64,000 nt of DNA from Stomoxys calcitrans (Eukaryota; Arthropoda; Insecta; Diptera; Muscidae), in the NCBI RefSeq assembly GCF_963082655.1, contig NC_081554.1, forward strand, positions 40,756,354 to 40,820,353, given 5' to 3'. The notes under the pieces are model-generated. The model was not told the DNA's origin and made no database searches. It saw only the letters and a list, made by a program, of their open reading frames with translations. Numbering within the stretch: the stretch's first letter is position 1; every line of letters starts with the position of its first letter. Shown here one piece after another: positions 33,244-43,765 of the stretch. The translations under genes and the position numbers were made by a program.

Positions 33244-33557
33244 CCGTAGCGCAGAGGTTAGCATGTCCGCCTGTGACGCTGAACGCCTGGGTTCGAATCC
33301 TGGCGAGACCATCAGAAAAAAATTTCAGCTGTGGTTTTCCCCTCCTAATGCTGGCGACATTTGTGAGGTACTACGCCATGTAAAACTTCTCTCCAAAGAG
33401 GTGTCGCACTGCGGCTCGCCGTTCGGACTCGGCTATAAAAAAGAGGCCGCTTATCATTGAACTTAAACTTGAATCGGACTGCGGTCATTGATATGTGAAA
33501 AGTTTGCCCATGTTTCTTAGTGGGATGTTCATGGCCAAAATTTGCAATTTTGCAATT
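33244..33557 (+). mobile_element. tRNA-derived SINE with 14-bp target duplication
   Basis: The best preserved copy here: A box TAGCGCAGAGG, B box GGTTCGAATCC, a body of about 230 bp and a tail ending in TTTGCAATTTTGCAATTTGC without poly(A). TGCCAAGAGGCGCA occurs on both sides (33230-33243 and 33558-33571); the exact head boundary is blurred because the duplication resembles the SINE's own first bases. Confidence 0.9.
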
Positions 33558-33571
33558 TGCCAAGAGGCGCA

Positions 33572-34087
33572 TTTGAAATTTTGCACATGATCTCGATAAC
33601 ATCTCAGCTTTAACCATTTTAAAATTTATTTTCTATCCGTTCTCAAATGGCATGTTTTTTACTAAGTTTTTCTCGATTTGCTTCCACTGTGCGTTGTATA
33701 ATTTTTTGGTTATTATTTCATAATTTTTTTTAAATGAAATAAAACTCAAAATATTGAGCTTTATTTAATTTTTTTTGGGCATTATTTCCAAAAAGTCGGG
33801 GTTTATTTCATAATTTTGATTTGGGGTTTATTGCATTTATGTTGGGGTTATTTCATTTTCAGGTTTGCGGGTTATTTCGTAGTACCCATTTCTATATTAG
33901 GGAATTATTTCATAATGAAATAATATTCAAACAATATAGACGAAATAAACTCCATCTAAGATGGAATACTCCCCAAATTACTTTTGGGGGTATTTAATTT
34001 CTTTTGTGTTGAAGGTTATTTCATTGGGGCTATTTCGTAGCGAAAAAGATTTAACAATTGATATGAAAATTTTAAAATTTATAAGAA
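33572..34087. repeat. Irregular cluster of TTATTTCAT motifs
   Basis: Between about 33710 and 34040 the word TTATTTC(A/G)T or its complement recurs about nine times, several within GGGGTTATTTCAT, 25-60 bp apart. No gene is evident. It could be a degraded minisatellite. Confidence 0.4.
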
Positions 34088-34794
34088 AACAAGCTGAACC
34101 GGGGCCGTTCCTTCGTTGTTTTATATGGAAGACAATATTCATTTGAATATTTATTTTCGATAATTAAAGAGACTTTATTACAGCCCGATATTTTCGTGGG
34201 GATTTTGGGAGCGGGAAGGGCCCCAGGGTGATAGTTGGTGGGTTAAGGGTGTGAGAAAAGTGGTTCCGAAAGTGGGTATCAATTACGTGCTCTACTCCCA
34301 TATACCTTTTATATACCTTATTTTTTATATTTTATATGTTTTCGGGGGTGAGGAGGTCCCCCAGACACTTAGCCATGAAAAAGATATCAGCATCATTCTC
34401 TACTTTCTGAAATACCATTTATTTAAACCTCATATTGCGAATGGTTTACGGAGAGTTTATGGGATGAGGCGTCCCCCAAACACTTGGCACCAAAATAGGG
34501 TTGCCCAAAAAGTAATTGCGGATTTTTTAAAAGAAAGTAAATGCATTTTTAATACATCTTAGAATGAACTTTAATCAAATATACTTTTTTTACACTTTTT
34601 TCTAAAGCAAGCTTAAAGTAACAGCTGATAACTGATTAGTCCCAAAAACATGGTACCCACATTTGAATATCAGATTCGTATTTTACTCCCATATAAATTT
34701 ATTTCAGCCCCATATTGCTATGGTAAGTAAATAATTGCTGTTTGTGGGATGTTTGGGGAAGGGGTAAACCCCCAGAAACCCGGTCAACACGGGA
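34088..34794 (+). mobile_element. KR repeat copy 2, interrupted
   Basis: The start resembles the KR 5' end (AGCTGAACCGGGGCCGTTCC, then TTTATTTTCGATAATTAAAG). It is split by a mariner MITE at 34498-34638 and then by the RTE element at 34795; KR tail sequence reappears at about 36966. Confidence 0.6.
34498..34638 (+). mobile_element. Truncated mariner-type MITE
   Basis: GGGTTGCCCAAAAAGTAATT opens it next to a TA, and the interior matches the complete MITEs at 38372 and 46367. The right inverted repeat is lost at ACAGCTGATAACTGA. Confidence 0.75.
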
Positions 34795-35196
34795 TAACTA
34801 TGAGCACCACACATGCTGGAACTTTGAGCTCCGAATTGTGTGGTTTCCATCGCTGCCACGGGAAGCTTAACTGAAAGCTACCGGGCCCATCCACAGGTTG
34901 CGGATGGTGGAAATCTCCGCTTTTATGCGGAGCAGCAAATGAGGCCGCGGGCAGTCAGCAAATTTCGAGAGGAGAGTCTCAGTGAGGAGTCAGGTGGCAC
35001 TGGATCTTAATTAAATACTGAGTGCCAATGATACACGAGATGACAAGGCGAGTTATGGGCTCCTTCAGGTAAACAATGGCCAACATCAGTGTATGTTCCC
35101 AGGTCTCCAGCCGCCCCGGAGGCAAGCGTCGGATCATGGAGCAAGCGGCTCGCCACAACGAGGGATACATGTGCAATCCCACAGTCATGCGATGAG

Positions 35197-35423
35197 GGCG
35201 CTGGGCCATTAACCCGCCCCCGGAAAACTTTGAAAACTACTATGAGAGGCAAAAGATTAGTAAAAACGGACACCCAATGTTGACGACCCACGCAAATGAA
35301 AAATCGATTGGGGCGCTGGGCCAGTAACCCTCCCCCGGAAAACTATGAGAACTACTATGAGAGACAAAGGAATAGTAAAAACGGACACCCAACGTTGACG
35401 ACCCACGCAAAATGAAAAATCGA
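35197..35423 (+). repeat. Tandem duplication in the RTE 5' untranslated region
   Basis: A segment of about 110 bp beginning GGGCGCTGGGCCA and ending GACGACCCACGCAAA occurs twice (about 35197-35300 and 35311-35412), directly before the endonuclease start codon at 35431. Tandem units upstream of the start are reminiscent of retrotransposon promoter monomers. Confidence 0.8.
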
Positions 35424-35430
35424 CCATGAT

Positions 35431-36817
35431 TTGCGGATCTGCACCTGGAATGTCCGCACTCTTTATAGAGAAGGTGCAGTATACGCGCTGGCGGATGTAT
35501 TAGAGAAGTACAAGGCAGATATTACCCCCTTACAGGAAGTGCGATGGACTGGGAATGGCGTCACTGCAACACCAAACGGTGACGAACTAAACTATAGCTG
35601 CCATAACACGAGGCATAAATATGGTTGTGGATTTGAGGTTAGTTGTAGACTCAAACACCTTGTCTCCAGCCTTACTCCGGTGGATGAGAGGCTAGCCACA
35701 ATCCGCATAAAAGCCAAATTCTTCAACATCAGCCTAATTTGTGCCCATGCCCCGACGGAAGACAAGGACGAGCAGACCAAGGATATTTTCGACGAGCTAT
35801 GACCGCTGCCCCGCCCATGATATTAAAATTGTTCTGAGAGAATTTAATGCGAAGATAGGGAAGGACGACCTTTTTGGTCCAACAGTCGGAAAGTTTATCC
35901 TCCACGAGATAACGTCCAGTAATGGGTTGAGGCTAATAGATTTCGCCGCGACAAAAAACATGGTAGTTAATAGCACCAGATTTCAACATAAAAATATTCA
36001 CAAAGCCACATGGCTGTCATCCGATCAAAAAACGAGGAACCAAATTGATCACATTATGATATATGGAAGGCATTCATCCAGCGTGTTAGATGTACGATCG
36101 ATCCGTGGAGCGAATATAGATTCGGATCATTACCTTGTTGCAGCAAAGGTTCGCGCCCGTTTGAACATGGCGAGGAAAGTACGACCTGACACTGCACGGA
36201 AGCTGGACATTGAAAAGCTGCAAACGCAACAGATGGCAACGGCATATTCCACTCGACCGACCCAACTGCTTGATGAAAGCACTCCTTCTCCCGATGGTGC
36301 AATGGCGCAGTGGCAAACTATTGCCCACTCCATGGAAAATGCCGCGAAATCCGTACTTGGGTACCGGAAGCTTCCTCCAAGAAACCCATGGTACGACCAA
36401 GAGAGTCGATTTGCTACTGAAGCCAAGAATGCGGCATATAGAGCAACCCTGGGCTCAGTAACAACGCGCCAGATGAAGGAGAGGTATTGGGAAAAAAGGA
36501 GAGAGGAGAAATGTCTATTCCGCAGAAAGAAAAAGGAAATGGAAAGACGTGAGTGTGAGCGAATTGAGATGTACAGGAGTCAGAATGAAGTCCATAAATT
36601 CTATCAAAGAATTAAACATCAAACTGATGGCTTTGGTGCAGGCATATCCTGCTGCAGAGACAAAGAAAGAAATCTGGTAACTGATACAGATAGTGTGCTA
36701 AGGATATGGAAAGGACATTTTACCCAAGTGTCCGATGTTGGCGGCGAAGAGGATACCGCAGAACCAATCAATGATGATGGTATAGAATGTTTACCTCCTA
36801 GTCAGAATGAGGTCTAA
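35431..36817 (+). pseudogene. RTE-like ORF2: endonuclease and linker, one frameshift
   Basis: The endonuclease nicks the genomic target to prime reverse transcription. 35431-35790 encodes MRICTWNVRTLYREGA, LQEVRWTGNG (catalytic Glu) and FNISLICAHAPTED. A +1 shift near 35790 leads to the second frame with LREFNAKIGKDDLFG (a Gly-Asp-Phe-Asn-Ala type motif with Arg-Glu for Gly-Asp), RNQIDHIMI and SDHYLVAAKV (the final Asp-His). A basic linker (MERRECERIEMYRSQ) follows. A stop at 36815 precedes the RT start. Loss of the Asp in GDFNA plus frameshift and stop mean it is inactive. Confidence 0.8.
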
Positions 36818-36965
36818 GTAGCAGTGACCCGACTAAAGAACAACAAGGCAGCAGGAGCCGACGGGTTACCCGCTGACCTATTTAAGACCGGAGGCGATAC
36901 GCCGTATGCATCAGCTTATCTGGCTAGAAGAACGGATACCCAATGATTGGAACCTCAGCATGCAC

Positions 36966-37203
36966 AACCCATCTGAAAATTAGGGTTAAGGGAGATCTGG
37001 CGTTTCTGAAAATTAAAAAATTTAAGAACGGAAAAAAATGAGAGTTGTGTCCCCATTATTTAAGGGTCATAAGGCCCAGGGCGATCTTGACACACGATTT
37101 CGTTTTAGGCTTTATCACAACTCAATGGGGGGTCATAACGAGGAAAATTGATTTTGGGCAACCTTACAACCGTTGGGCCTGATGACAGGTCGCCTAGGGT
37201 ATA
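36966..37203 (+). other. KR tail scrap and unassigned sequence
   Basis: 36966-37015 repeats KR tail words (ATCTGAAAATTAGGGTTAAG, GAGATCTGGCGTTTCTG). The rest is unassigned but ends GGGTATAAAAAG, like a DLE end. Confidence 0.4.
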
Positions 37204-37801
37204 AAAAGTAAGAACGTGCTGAGTTCAGCCGTAACAAATCTTGAGACCTCACCACCATCGATTGTGATTAAAATTTCTACAAACCAAATTTCCATCAAAT
37301 CAGACAATAACTGACATTATAAAACAATTCGGCAGCATGAACACTACGAACACTACGTGCAATATTTCAGCTCAATTGGAAAAAAACTGCGGGTTCTAGG
37401 GGCTCAAGAAGTCAAATCAGGAAAACTGTTTATGTGGGAGCTATATCGGGTTATAGACCGATTCGGGCCATACCTTGCACGATTGTTGGGATCGGTAACA
37501 GAACACTACATGCAAAGTTTCAGCTCAATCGGGCCACAATTGCAGTTTCTTGGGGCTTAAAATCTCAAATCAGTTAATCGGCTTACATGGGAGCTACATC
37601 AGGTTATAGACCGATTCGAACCATACTTGGCACGGTTGTTGGAAGTCATAACAAAAAATTCGATGCAAATTTTCAGCCAAATCGGATTAAAGGGGCTCAA
37701 GAAGTCAAACATGGAGATCGGTTTATGTGGGAGCTACATCCAAATCTGAACCAATATGGCCCATGTGAATCTGCAACGACCTACATCAATAAGAAGTACA
37801 A
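37204..37801 (-). mobile_element. DLE-A copy 13, 3' part
   Basis: Terminus AAGAACGTGCTGAGTTCAGC with a decayed hairpin, then about three core units, ending at CTACATCAATAAGAAGTAC where a SINE is inserted. Confidence 0.7.
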
Positions 37802-37957
37802 CTAAATCTCTCATAAACATTCCATTGGGGAACAAGAAATACTTCTCTCATATCAGTAGTGAGTGCAGTCCGATTAAATTTTAAGCTCAGTGATAAGGTG
37901 CCTCCTCACAAATGAAGCCAGCATTAGTAAGGGGATACTCATCGCTGAAAATTTTTA
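37802..37957 (-). mobile_element. tRNA-derived SINE, body fragment
   Basis: The left end is the SINE tail (CATAAACATTCCATTGGGGA). It lacks the tRNA head and about half the body. It sits at the same DLE position as the SINE at 13549. Confidence 0.7.
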
Positions 37958-38686
37958 TAACCACCACCATAGTATGGGGGTATACTAATTTAGTCATTCC
38001 GACTGTAACACCTCGAAATATTCCTCTAAGACTCCATAAAGTATATATGTATTCTTGATCGTTTCCACATTCTCAGTCGATCTAGCGATGTACGTGTCCG
38101 TCCGTCTGTCGAAAGCACGATAGAGGTTGAACGCGTAAAGCTAGCCGCATGGAATTTTGCACAGATACTTATATTGATGTAGGTCGTTGGGGATGGCAAA
38201 TGGTTCATATCGGTTGCGATTTAGATATAGCTTTCATAAAAACCGATCTGCCGATTTGATTTCTTGAGACCTTATAAGCCGCAATTTTTGCCCGATTTAA
38301 CTGAAGTTTTGAATCCCATGTAAACCAGTCTGACAGAAGTTTGGTATATGGAATAAAATTATGCCCTTCTACTGGTTGCCCAAAAAGTAATTGCGTATTT
38401 TTTAAAAGAAAGTAAATTAATTTTTCATAAAATTTAGAATGAACTTTAATAAAATATACTTTTTTAAAACTTTTTTTCTAAAGCAAGCTAAAAGTAACAG
38501 CTGATAACTGACAGAAGAAAGAATGCAATTACAGAGCCACAAGCTGTGAAAAAATTTGTCAACGCCGACTATATGAAAAATCCGCAATTACTTTTTGGGC
38601 AACCCAATAAACTTAGTTTGTATAAATTGTTAGTGGTGGGTTCCCAAGATTCGTCCCTGCCGAACTTAGCACGCTTTTACTTGTTT
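37958..38686 (+). mobile_element. DLE-A copy 14, short, interrupted by a MITE
   Basis: The 5' module TATAACCACCACCATAGTAT, a GTCCGTCCGTCTGTCG seed and about one core unit are present. The 3' end GCCGAACTTAGCACGCTTTT finishes at 38686. The mariner MITE at 38372-38607 splits it. Confidence 0.8.
38372..38607 (-). mobile_element. Mariner-type MITE, complete
   Basis: Inverted repeats of about 33 bp (GGTTGCCCAAAAAGTAATTG at the left, complement at the right) flanked by TA (38370-38371 and 38608-38609). The interior is in the opposite orientation to the copy at 46367 and keeps about 25 bp more (GTCAACGCCGACTATATG). Confidence 0.9.
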
Positions 38687-38763
38687 GGTGTTCACGCCAG
38701 AGTTCGAGCGCAGGCGTTCAGCGTCATAGACGGATATGCTAAACTCTGCGCCACGGTGGCCTG
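38687..38763 (-). mobile_element. SINE tRNA-like head only
   Basis: Minus-strand CAGGCCACCGTGGCGCAGAG with a B-box region carrying one changed base. It directly abuts the DLE 3' terminus. Confidence 0.7.
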
Positions 38764-39083
38764 CAATAACTAGTATCTCCAAATACAAAGATATCATAAC
38801 TACTCCCAAATAATAGCAATAAAAAAAATTACTTAACAGTTAAAACGTACATAGCTACTCATTTTATGGGATTATTATCATTTTAAAAACTGCTGCTTTT
38901 TACCAAGGTCCGATAAGAGGTTCATGTGCCTTAAAGCTAATGTAGTTTTTCATAGTAGCAGTTAATCTGTGTGATTTATAGCTTAAAAAAAATGAATGAA
39001 ATGAATGGTTTTATTATTGTTGATAATACAGAAGAAAAAGTGCTATTTCTGACCATTAGGTCTCCCTAGCCCAAATTACCCTA
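38764..39083. other. Unique stretch, no gene seen
   Basis: AT-rich; no recognised feature. Confidence 0.3.
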
Positions 39084-39450
39084 CACTCAGAGGAATTTTT
39101 TTGTAACAACAGCAAAAATGTTTGCTGAAACAACACAAAGTATGCTTAAAATGGAACAGCAGCAATTTTTTGATGAAACAGCAAACATTTTCAGCTGTTT
39201 TCAAAAATTTTAAAATTCTAAAATTCGTATGCTCCTTCTGATATTTTATTATTAGAGCGTATTTTTTATTTCTTACAGTTTGAAAACCACAAACAAAATG
39301 TATACAAAAATCATATTTATGCTATGAAACAAAAACAAAAATCATTGGGAATGCATACATTTGCGAAAGATTCCTTCAGTAGTTAGAAAATTGTTATTAA
39401 AAATCAGCAGACAGTGTTTGCTGGTATCAACAAACTAATTTCTATGGGTG
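39084..39450. mobile_element. TA-flanked MITE with CAC...-type inverted repeats
   Basis: The left end CACTCAGAGGAATTTTTTTG and the complement of the right end (CACCCATAGAAATTAGTTTG) match at about 15 of 20 positions. TA lies on both sides. The interior (367 bp) is rich in AACAGCAAA words. Confidence 0.6.
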
Positions 39451-39452
39451 TA

Positions 39453-41122
39453 CATCATTTTTTGGATTTACCAGGTCCAAAGCCGCATTGCTAGGGCCCA
39501 ATTATATCATCGACTTTAGGTTTTAATCTTTCACACAGTACGCGCGAGAGTATCTTGTATGCGATGTAATTTTGTAATTGGCACATTCCATTGGGTCTCC
39601 TCTTTTGCGTATGGGACATAGTCTGCTGAGGTTCCAATTATCGCGAATGCGATTTTCTACCCAGATCGCTTAGACGAGCTGATGCATACGACTTATCAGC
39701 ATGTCGTCTCCGGTCTTAAATAGTTCAGCGGGTAACCTGTCGGTTCCTGCTGCCTTGCTGTTCTTTAGTCGGGTCACTGCTACTTGGACCTTATTCTAGG
39801 TACTAGGAAAACATTCTTTACCATCATCAGGAATAGGTTCTGCGGTATACTCTTCGTCGCCATTATCGGACACTAGCAGCTTGGTAAAATGTTCTTTCCA
39901 TATCCTCAGCACACTATCTGTGTCAGTTACCAGATTTACTTTTTTGCCTCTGCAGGAGGATGTGACTGCACCAAAGCCATGAGATGTACATCTCAATTCA
40001 GTCGCACTCACGCCTTTCCATTTTCTTATTCTTTCTGCGGAATAAGCGTTTCTCCGCTCTCCTATTCTCCCGATCGCACTCCTTCATCTGGCGCGCCGCT
40101 ACTGATTGCAGGGTTGCTCTGTATGCCAAATTGACTCCAGGAGCATCTTCACACTTTTGGTCGTACCATGGGTTGCTTTGGGGAGACTAAGAGTACCCAA
40201 GTACGGATTTCGTGGCATTCTCCATGGAATGGGCAATGCGCCATTATAACATCGGGATAAGGAGTGCTCTCATCAAGCAGTTGGGTCAGTCGAGTGTAGT
40301 ATGCCGTTGCCATCTGTTGTGTTTGCAGCTTTTCAATGTCCAGCTTCCGTGCAGTATCAGATGGGTGCGAACTTTTCGAGTGTGTTTGCTCCTCGGATCG
40401 ATCGTACATCTAACACGCTGGATGAATGCCTTCCATCTATTACAACATAATCAATTTGGTTTCTTGTGTTTTGATTGGGTGACAACCATGTGGCCATGTG
40501 AATGCTTCGATATTGAAATCTGGTGATGCTAACTACCTTGTTCTTTGCCGCGGCGAAATCCATAAGCCTCAATCCATTATGGAAAGTTTCTTCATGTAGG
40601 CAAAATTTTGCGACTGTTGGGTCAAAGATAGTTTCCTTCCCTATCTCTTCCCTAAAAATGTCCCAGAACAATTTTAATATCATGGACGGGGCAGTGGTAG
40701 TATTCTCTCTCCTAGAGAGAGAAAATATCCTTGGTCTGCTCGTCTTCATCTTCCGCCAGGTCATGGGCACAAATAAGTCTAATGTTGAAACATTTGGCTT
40801 TTATGCGGATTGTGGGTAGCCTTTCATTCTGGAGTAAAGCTGGAGAAAAGGTGTTTCAGTCTCAGACTAACCACAAATCGATAGCCCAATTCATGCCACG
40901 TTTTATGGCAGCTACGGTATAGTTCGTCACCGTTTGGTGTTGTGACACCATTCCTGAATTGCACTTCCTATATGACGGTATTATGCGTCTAGTACTTCCT
41001 CAATACATCCGCTTGTGCGTATACTGCACCTTCTCTATAAAGAGTCCGGACATTAAGGTGCAGATCCGCAAATCATGGTCCTTTTTTCCATTTGCATGGG
41101 TCGTCAACAGGGTCCATTTTTT
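39453..41122 (-). mobile_element. RTE-like retrotransposon copy 2, endonuclease to RT part
   Basis: On the minus strand the endonuclease starts near 41083 (MICGSAP-type frame, counterpart of 35431). The 40770-40357 block reads NGLRLMDFAAAKNKVV and QIDYVVIDGRHSSSVLDVRS, then follow the linker and the RT beginning (VAVTRLKNSKAAGTDRLPAE near 39800) up to about 39460. Several frameshifts and stops are visible. It joins 42091-42425 across an inserted DLE element. Confidence 0.75.
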
Positions 41123-42090
41123 CCCTAAGTCTGGACGTTCTGAGTCAATCTAGCCATGTCCGTCCGTCCGTCAGTCAGTCTGTCGAAATCACGATAGCAG
41201 TCGAACGCGTAATGCTAGCCGTTTCAAATTTTACACAGATACTTAATATTGATGTAGATCGTTGGGGATTACAAATGGGCCATATCGGTTCAGATTTAGA
41301 TATAGCTCCCATATAAACCGATCTCCCGATTTGATTTCTTGAGGCCCTGGAAGACGCAATTTTTTACCAATTTGGCTGAAATTTTGCATAAAGTCTTCCG
41401 TTATGAATTCCAACAACTGTGCCAAGTACGATTCGAGTCGGTCTATAACCTGATATAGCTCCTATATAAACCGATCTCCCGATTTTGTCCACGAACATTC
41501 CATTAAGGAACAGTAGCAAACTTCTCACATATCAATGAGTGCAGCCCAATTCAAGTTTAAGCTCAATGATAAGGGACCTTATTTTTATAGCCGAGTCCGA
41601 ACGGCGTACCGCAGTGCTCCACCTCTTTTGAGGAGAAGTTTTTATATGGCATAGTACCTCACAAAAGTCGCCATCATTAGGAGAGGATAACCATCGCTGA
41701 AAATTTTTTTATGATGGTCTCGCCAGGATTTGAACCCAGGCTTTCAGCGTCATAGGCGGACATACTAACATCTGCGCTACGGTGGCCTCTTGAGGCGCAA
41801 TTTTTGTTCGATTTGGCAGAAACTTTCCATGTGGTGTTCCGTTATGACTGTGCAAAGTACGGTCCGAATCGGTCTTTAGCCTGATATAGCTCCCATGTAA
41901 ACTGGTCTCTCGATCATCCTTGTTCGGTTTCTAGGGCTTTAATTTTTGCTGGTTTGACAAAAGTTTGGTATGTTAAATAAAATGATGCCCTTCAACAAAA
42001 CATATTTTGTATAAATTTTTACCAAAATCTATGGTGATGGATGGGTTGCCTAGATTCGGCCCGGCCGAACTTAGCAAGCTTTTACTTGTT
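41123..42090 (+). mobile_element. DLE-A copy 15 inserted in RTE copy 2, itself carrying a SINE
   Basis: The seed GTCCGTCCGTCAGTCAGTCTG is at 41158, core units flank the SINE, and the perfect hairpin TTCGGCCCGGCCGAA is at 42055-42069, ending TTTTACTTGTT at 42090. Most of the 5' module is deleted (only GGACGTTCTGAGTCAATCTA remains). The RTE 5' untranslated sequence is continuous across it. Confidence 0.85.
41486..41790 (-). mobile_element. tRNA-derived SINE inside DLE copy 15
   Basis: Full-length copy with GCCACCGTAGCGCAGATG as head (read on the minus strand), a one-base-changed B box and an intact body. Confidence 0.85.
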
Positions 42091-42425
42091 CCTATTATTT
42101 TGTTTCTCAAAGTAATTCGTATAGTTTTTCGGCTGTAAGTTACTAGCCCAGCGGCCCACCGCATATGTTATGTGGGTTCGCAAGAACAAGCGCTGTCCTA
42201 CCGTTTCCCCCAGCCTGGGAACAGACGCTGATGATGGTCATTGGTTATTTAAAGGCGCCAATAACTCGCCTTGTCATTTCGAATATCATTGGCATTCAGT
42301 ATTGAAGTATCAATCAGCGCCATCTGACCTTTTATGAGACTCTGCTCTCGAAATCGGCGACTGCTTACGGCTGCACTTGCAGCTACTTCGCATAAATGCG
42401 AAGATTTCCACTATCCACAACCTGT
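42091..42425 (-). mobile_element. RTE-like copy 2, 5' untranslated part
   Basis: On the minus strand it matches 34900-35360 of RTE copy 1 (CGCATTTATGCGAAGTAGC, ACTGAATGCCAATGATATTC, GCTGGGCTAGTAAC), ending at ACAAAATAATAG where the DLE is inserted. Confidence 0.75.
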
Positions 42426-42517
42426 GAGCCTAAAACTTTAATCGGACTGCACTCATTGATATGAGAGAAATATCCCCTGCTCCTTAGTGGAATGTTCATG
42501 AGAAATTTGGTAGTAGT
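42426..42517 (+). mobile_element. SINE tail fragment
   Basis: TTTAATCGGACTGCACTCAT to GGAATGTTCATGAGAAATTT, the last 90 bp of the SINE. Confidence 0.7.
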
Positions 42518-43449
42518 CGTGTGATGATTACAACTAACCGGCGGATGAAAAAGGATATGATTTTTGTCTACGCTATATACTGTATGGTTCAGTTCAATAT
42601 GAAAATTTCCAGAGCTCTGATGATGCATAATATTTTATGACCATAATTTTGCCAATATGGCTCTTGAGCTACGCCATCATACTTCTATCAGATACTGCTT
42701 AACAAGAGATAAGAACATTTCGGGGTTTGCTGTTTATGTTGATATATGTACGCATATTCTAGTTTCAATCAATCTTTTCCATTGCGATAAAGACAAGTTT
42801 TACAATGTACCAGAAATAATCACAAATGTGATCATTATTAGTGCAGTTATGACCCAGACATGTGATAGATCGCGATTTCTATGACGCGATTCATACACTC
42901 CATCTCGATAGCTATTGGGTGTTCAGCGAATGACGAAAATTATAAGGGGAAATTTTTTCGCAAAAAAATCGCTACAGATCGCTTTAAAATAAAATAATAA
43001 TAAAAATTACGTTTATGGCTTGTCGTGCGCCGATTGAGTGTCATTAAGATAGCTCATAGATTACAATGCATGCTATGTACTCAAGAACATTGTGTCAGGT
43101 AAATATGGTAATAAAATTTTATAATTCATCGGCTGACTAATTGCGCGGATGTCATATACATTTTTATATTTATTAATTCCTAGAAAGGGATGCTTTTACG
43201 TAGACCCACCCTTTTAATGATTACAAAGAAATTTCCCCAATACACCTCAATATAATTCATGTACATTTAATAAAATATATTTATTAGCGGCAATACTTTT
43301 TTTCGATAAACAATACTCTTTATCAATTTCGTAGAAGTATCTACAGCAATTATATGTGAAGCAATCTATCGGCAAAATGCTTTACCTTTGACCTCTTAAA
43401 GTATGACTCACACTTAACATCATGCAAAAATGGTGGACCAGCCCTTCTT
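42518..43449. other. Unique sequence, no gene seen
   Basis: An open frame at 42657-42884 (+) has no family-like content. No repeat recognised. Confidence 0.3.
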
Positions 43450-43765
43450 TAAACTTAGGCCAATAATCATTTGATCAGTCAGACCATAGACAAGGCGGCT
43501 TTGTAGTCAACAAAGAGATGGTAGGTGTTAATTTGTCCTTCTCGGGTCTTTACCAGGATTTGGCGCAGTGTGAATATCTGGTCTAGGGTGGATTTACCTG
43601 GTCTAAAGCCGCATTGATAGGGCCCAATTATCTCATTGACTTTAGGTTTTAATCTTTCACACGGGTCACTGCTACTTGGACCTCATTAGGTAAACATTCT
43701 ATACCATCATCAGGGATTGGTTCTGCGGTATCCTCTTCGCCGCCAACATCGGACACTAGCAGAAT
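43450..43765 (-). pseudogene. RTE-like reverse transcriptase fragment
   Basis: On the minus strand the peptide IIGPYQCGFRPGKSTLDQIF continues into TLRQILVKTREGQINTYHLF and VDYKAALSMV, the RT segment with the first palm Asp. A stretch equivalent to RTE copy 2 (EEDTAEPIPDDGIECLP) lies upstream at about 43740, joined by an internal deletion. Stops follow. Confidence 0.75.

Larger units (their letters stand above)
34795..36965 (+). mobile_element. RTE-like non-LTR retrotransposon, copy 1 (3'-truncated)
   Basis: It contains a 5' untranslated region with a duplicated segment, an apurinic-type endonuclease, a linker, and the first residues of reverse transcriptase (LKNNKAAGADGLPADLFKTG at about 36833). 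It then breaks off into KR tail sequence at 36966. Copies of the same family lie at 39453-42425 and 43450-43765 on the minus strand. The RTE assignment rests on the endonuclease and RT wording (CTWNVRTLY, AAGADGLPADL) and is probable, not proven. Confidence 0.75.

Noticed and set aside
33244..33320. SINE head as an independent tRNA gene
   Set aside because: The acceptor and anticodon stems do not pair as a functional tRNA and the same head is always followed by the SINE body.
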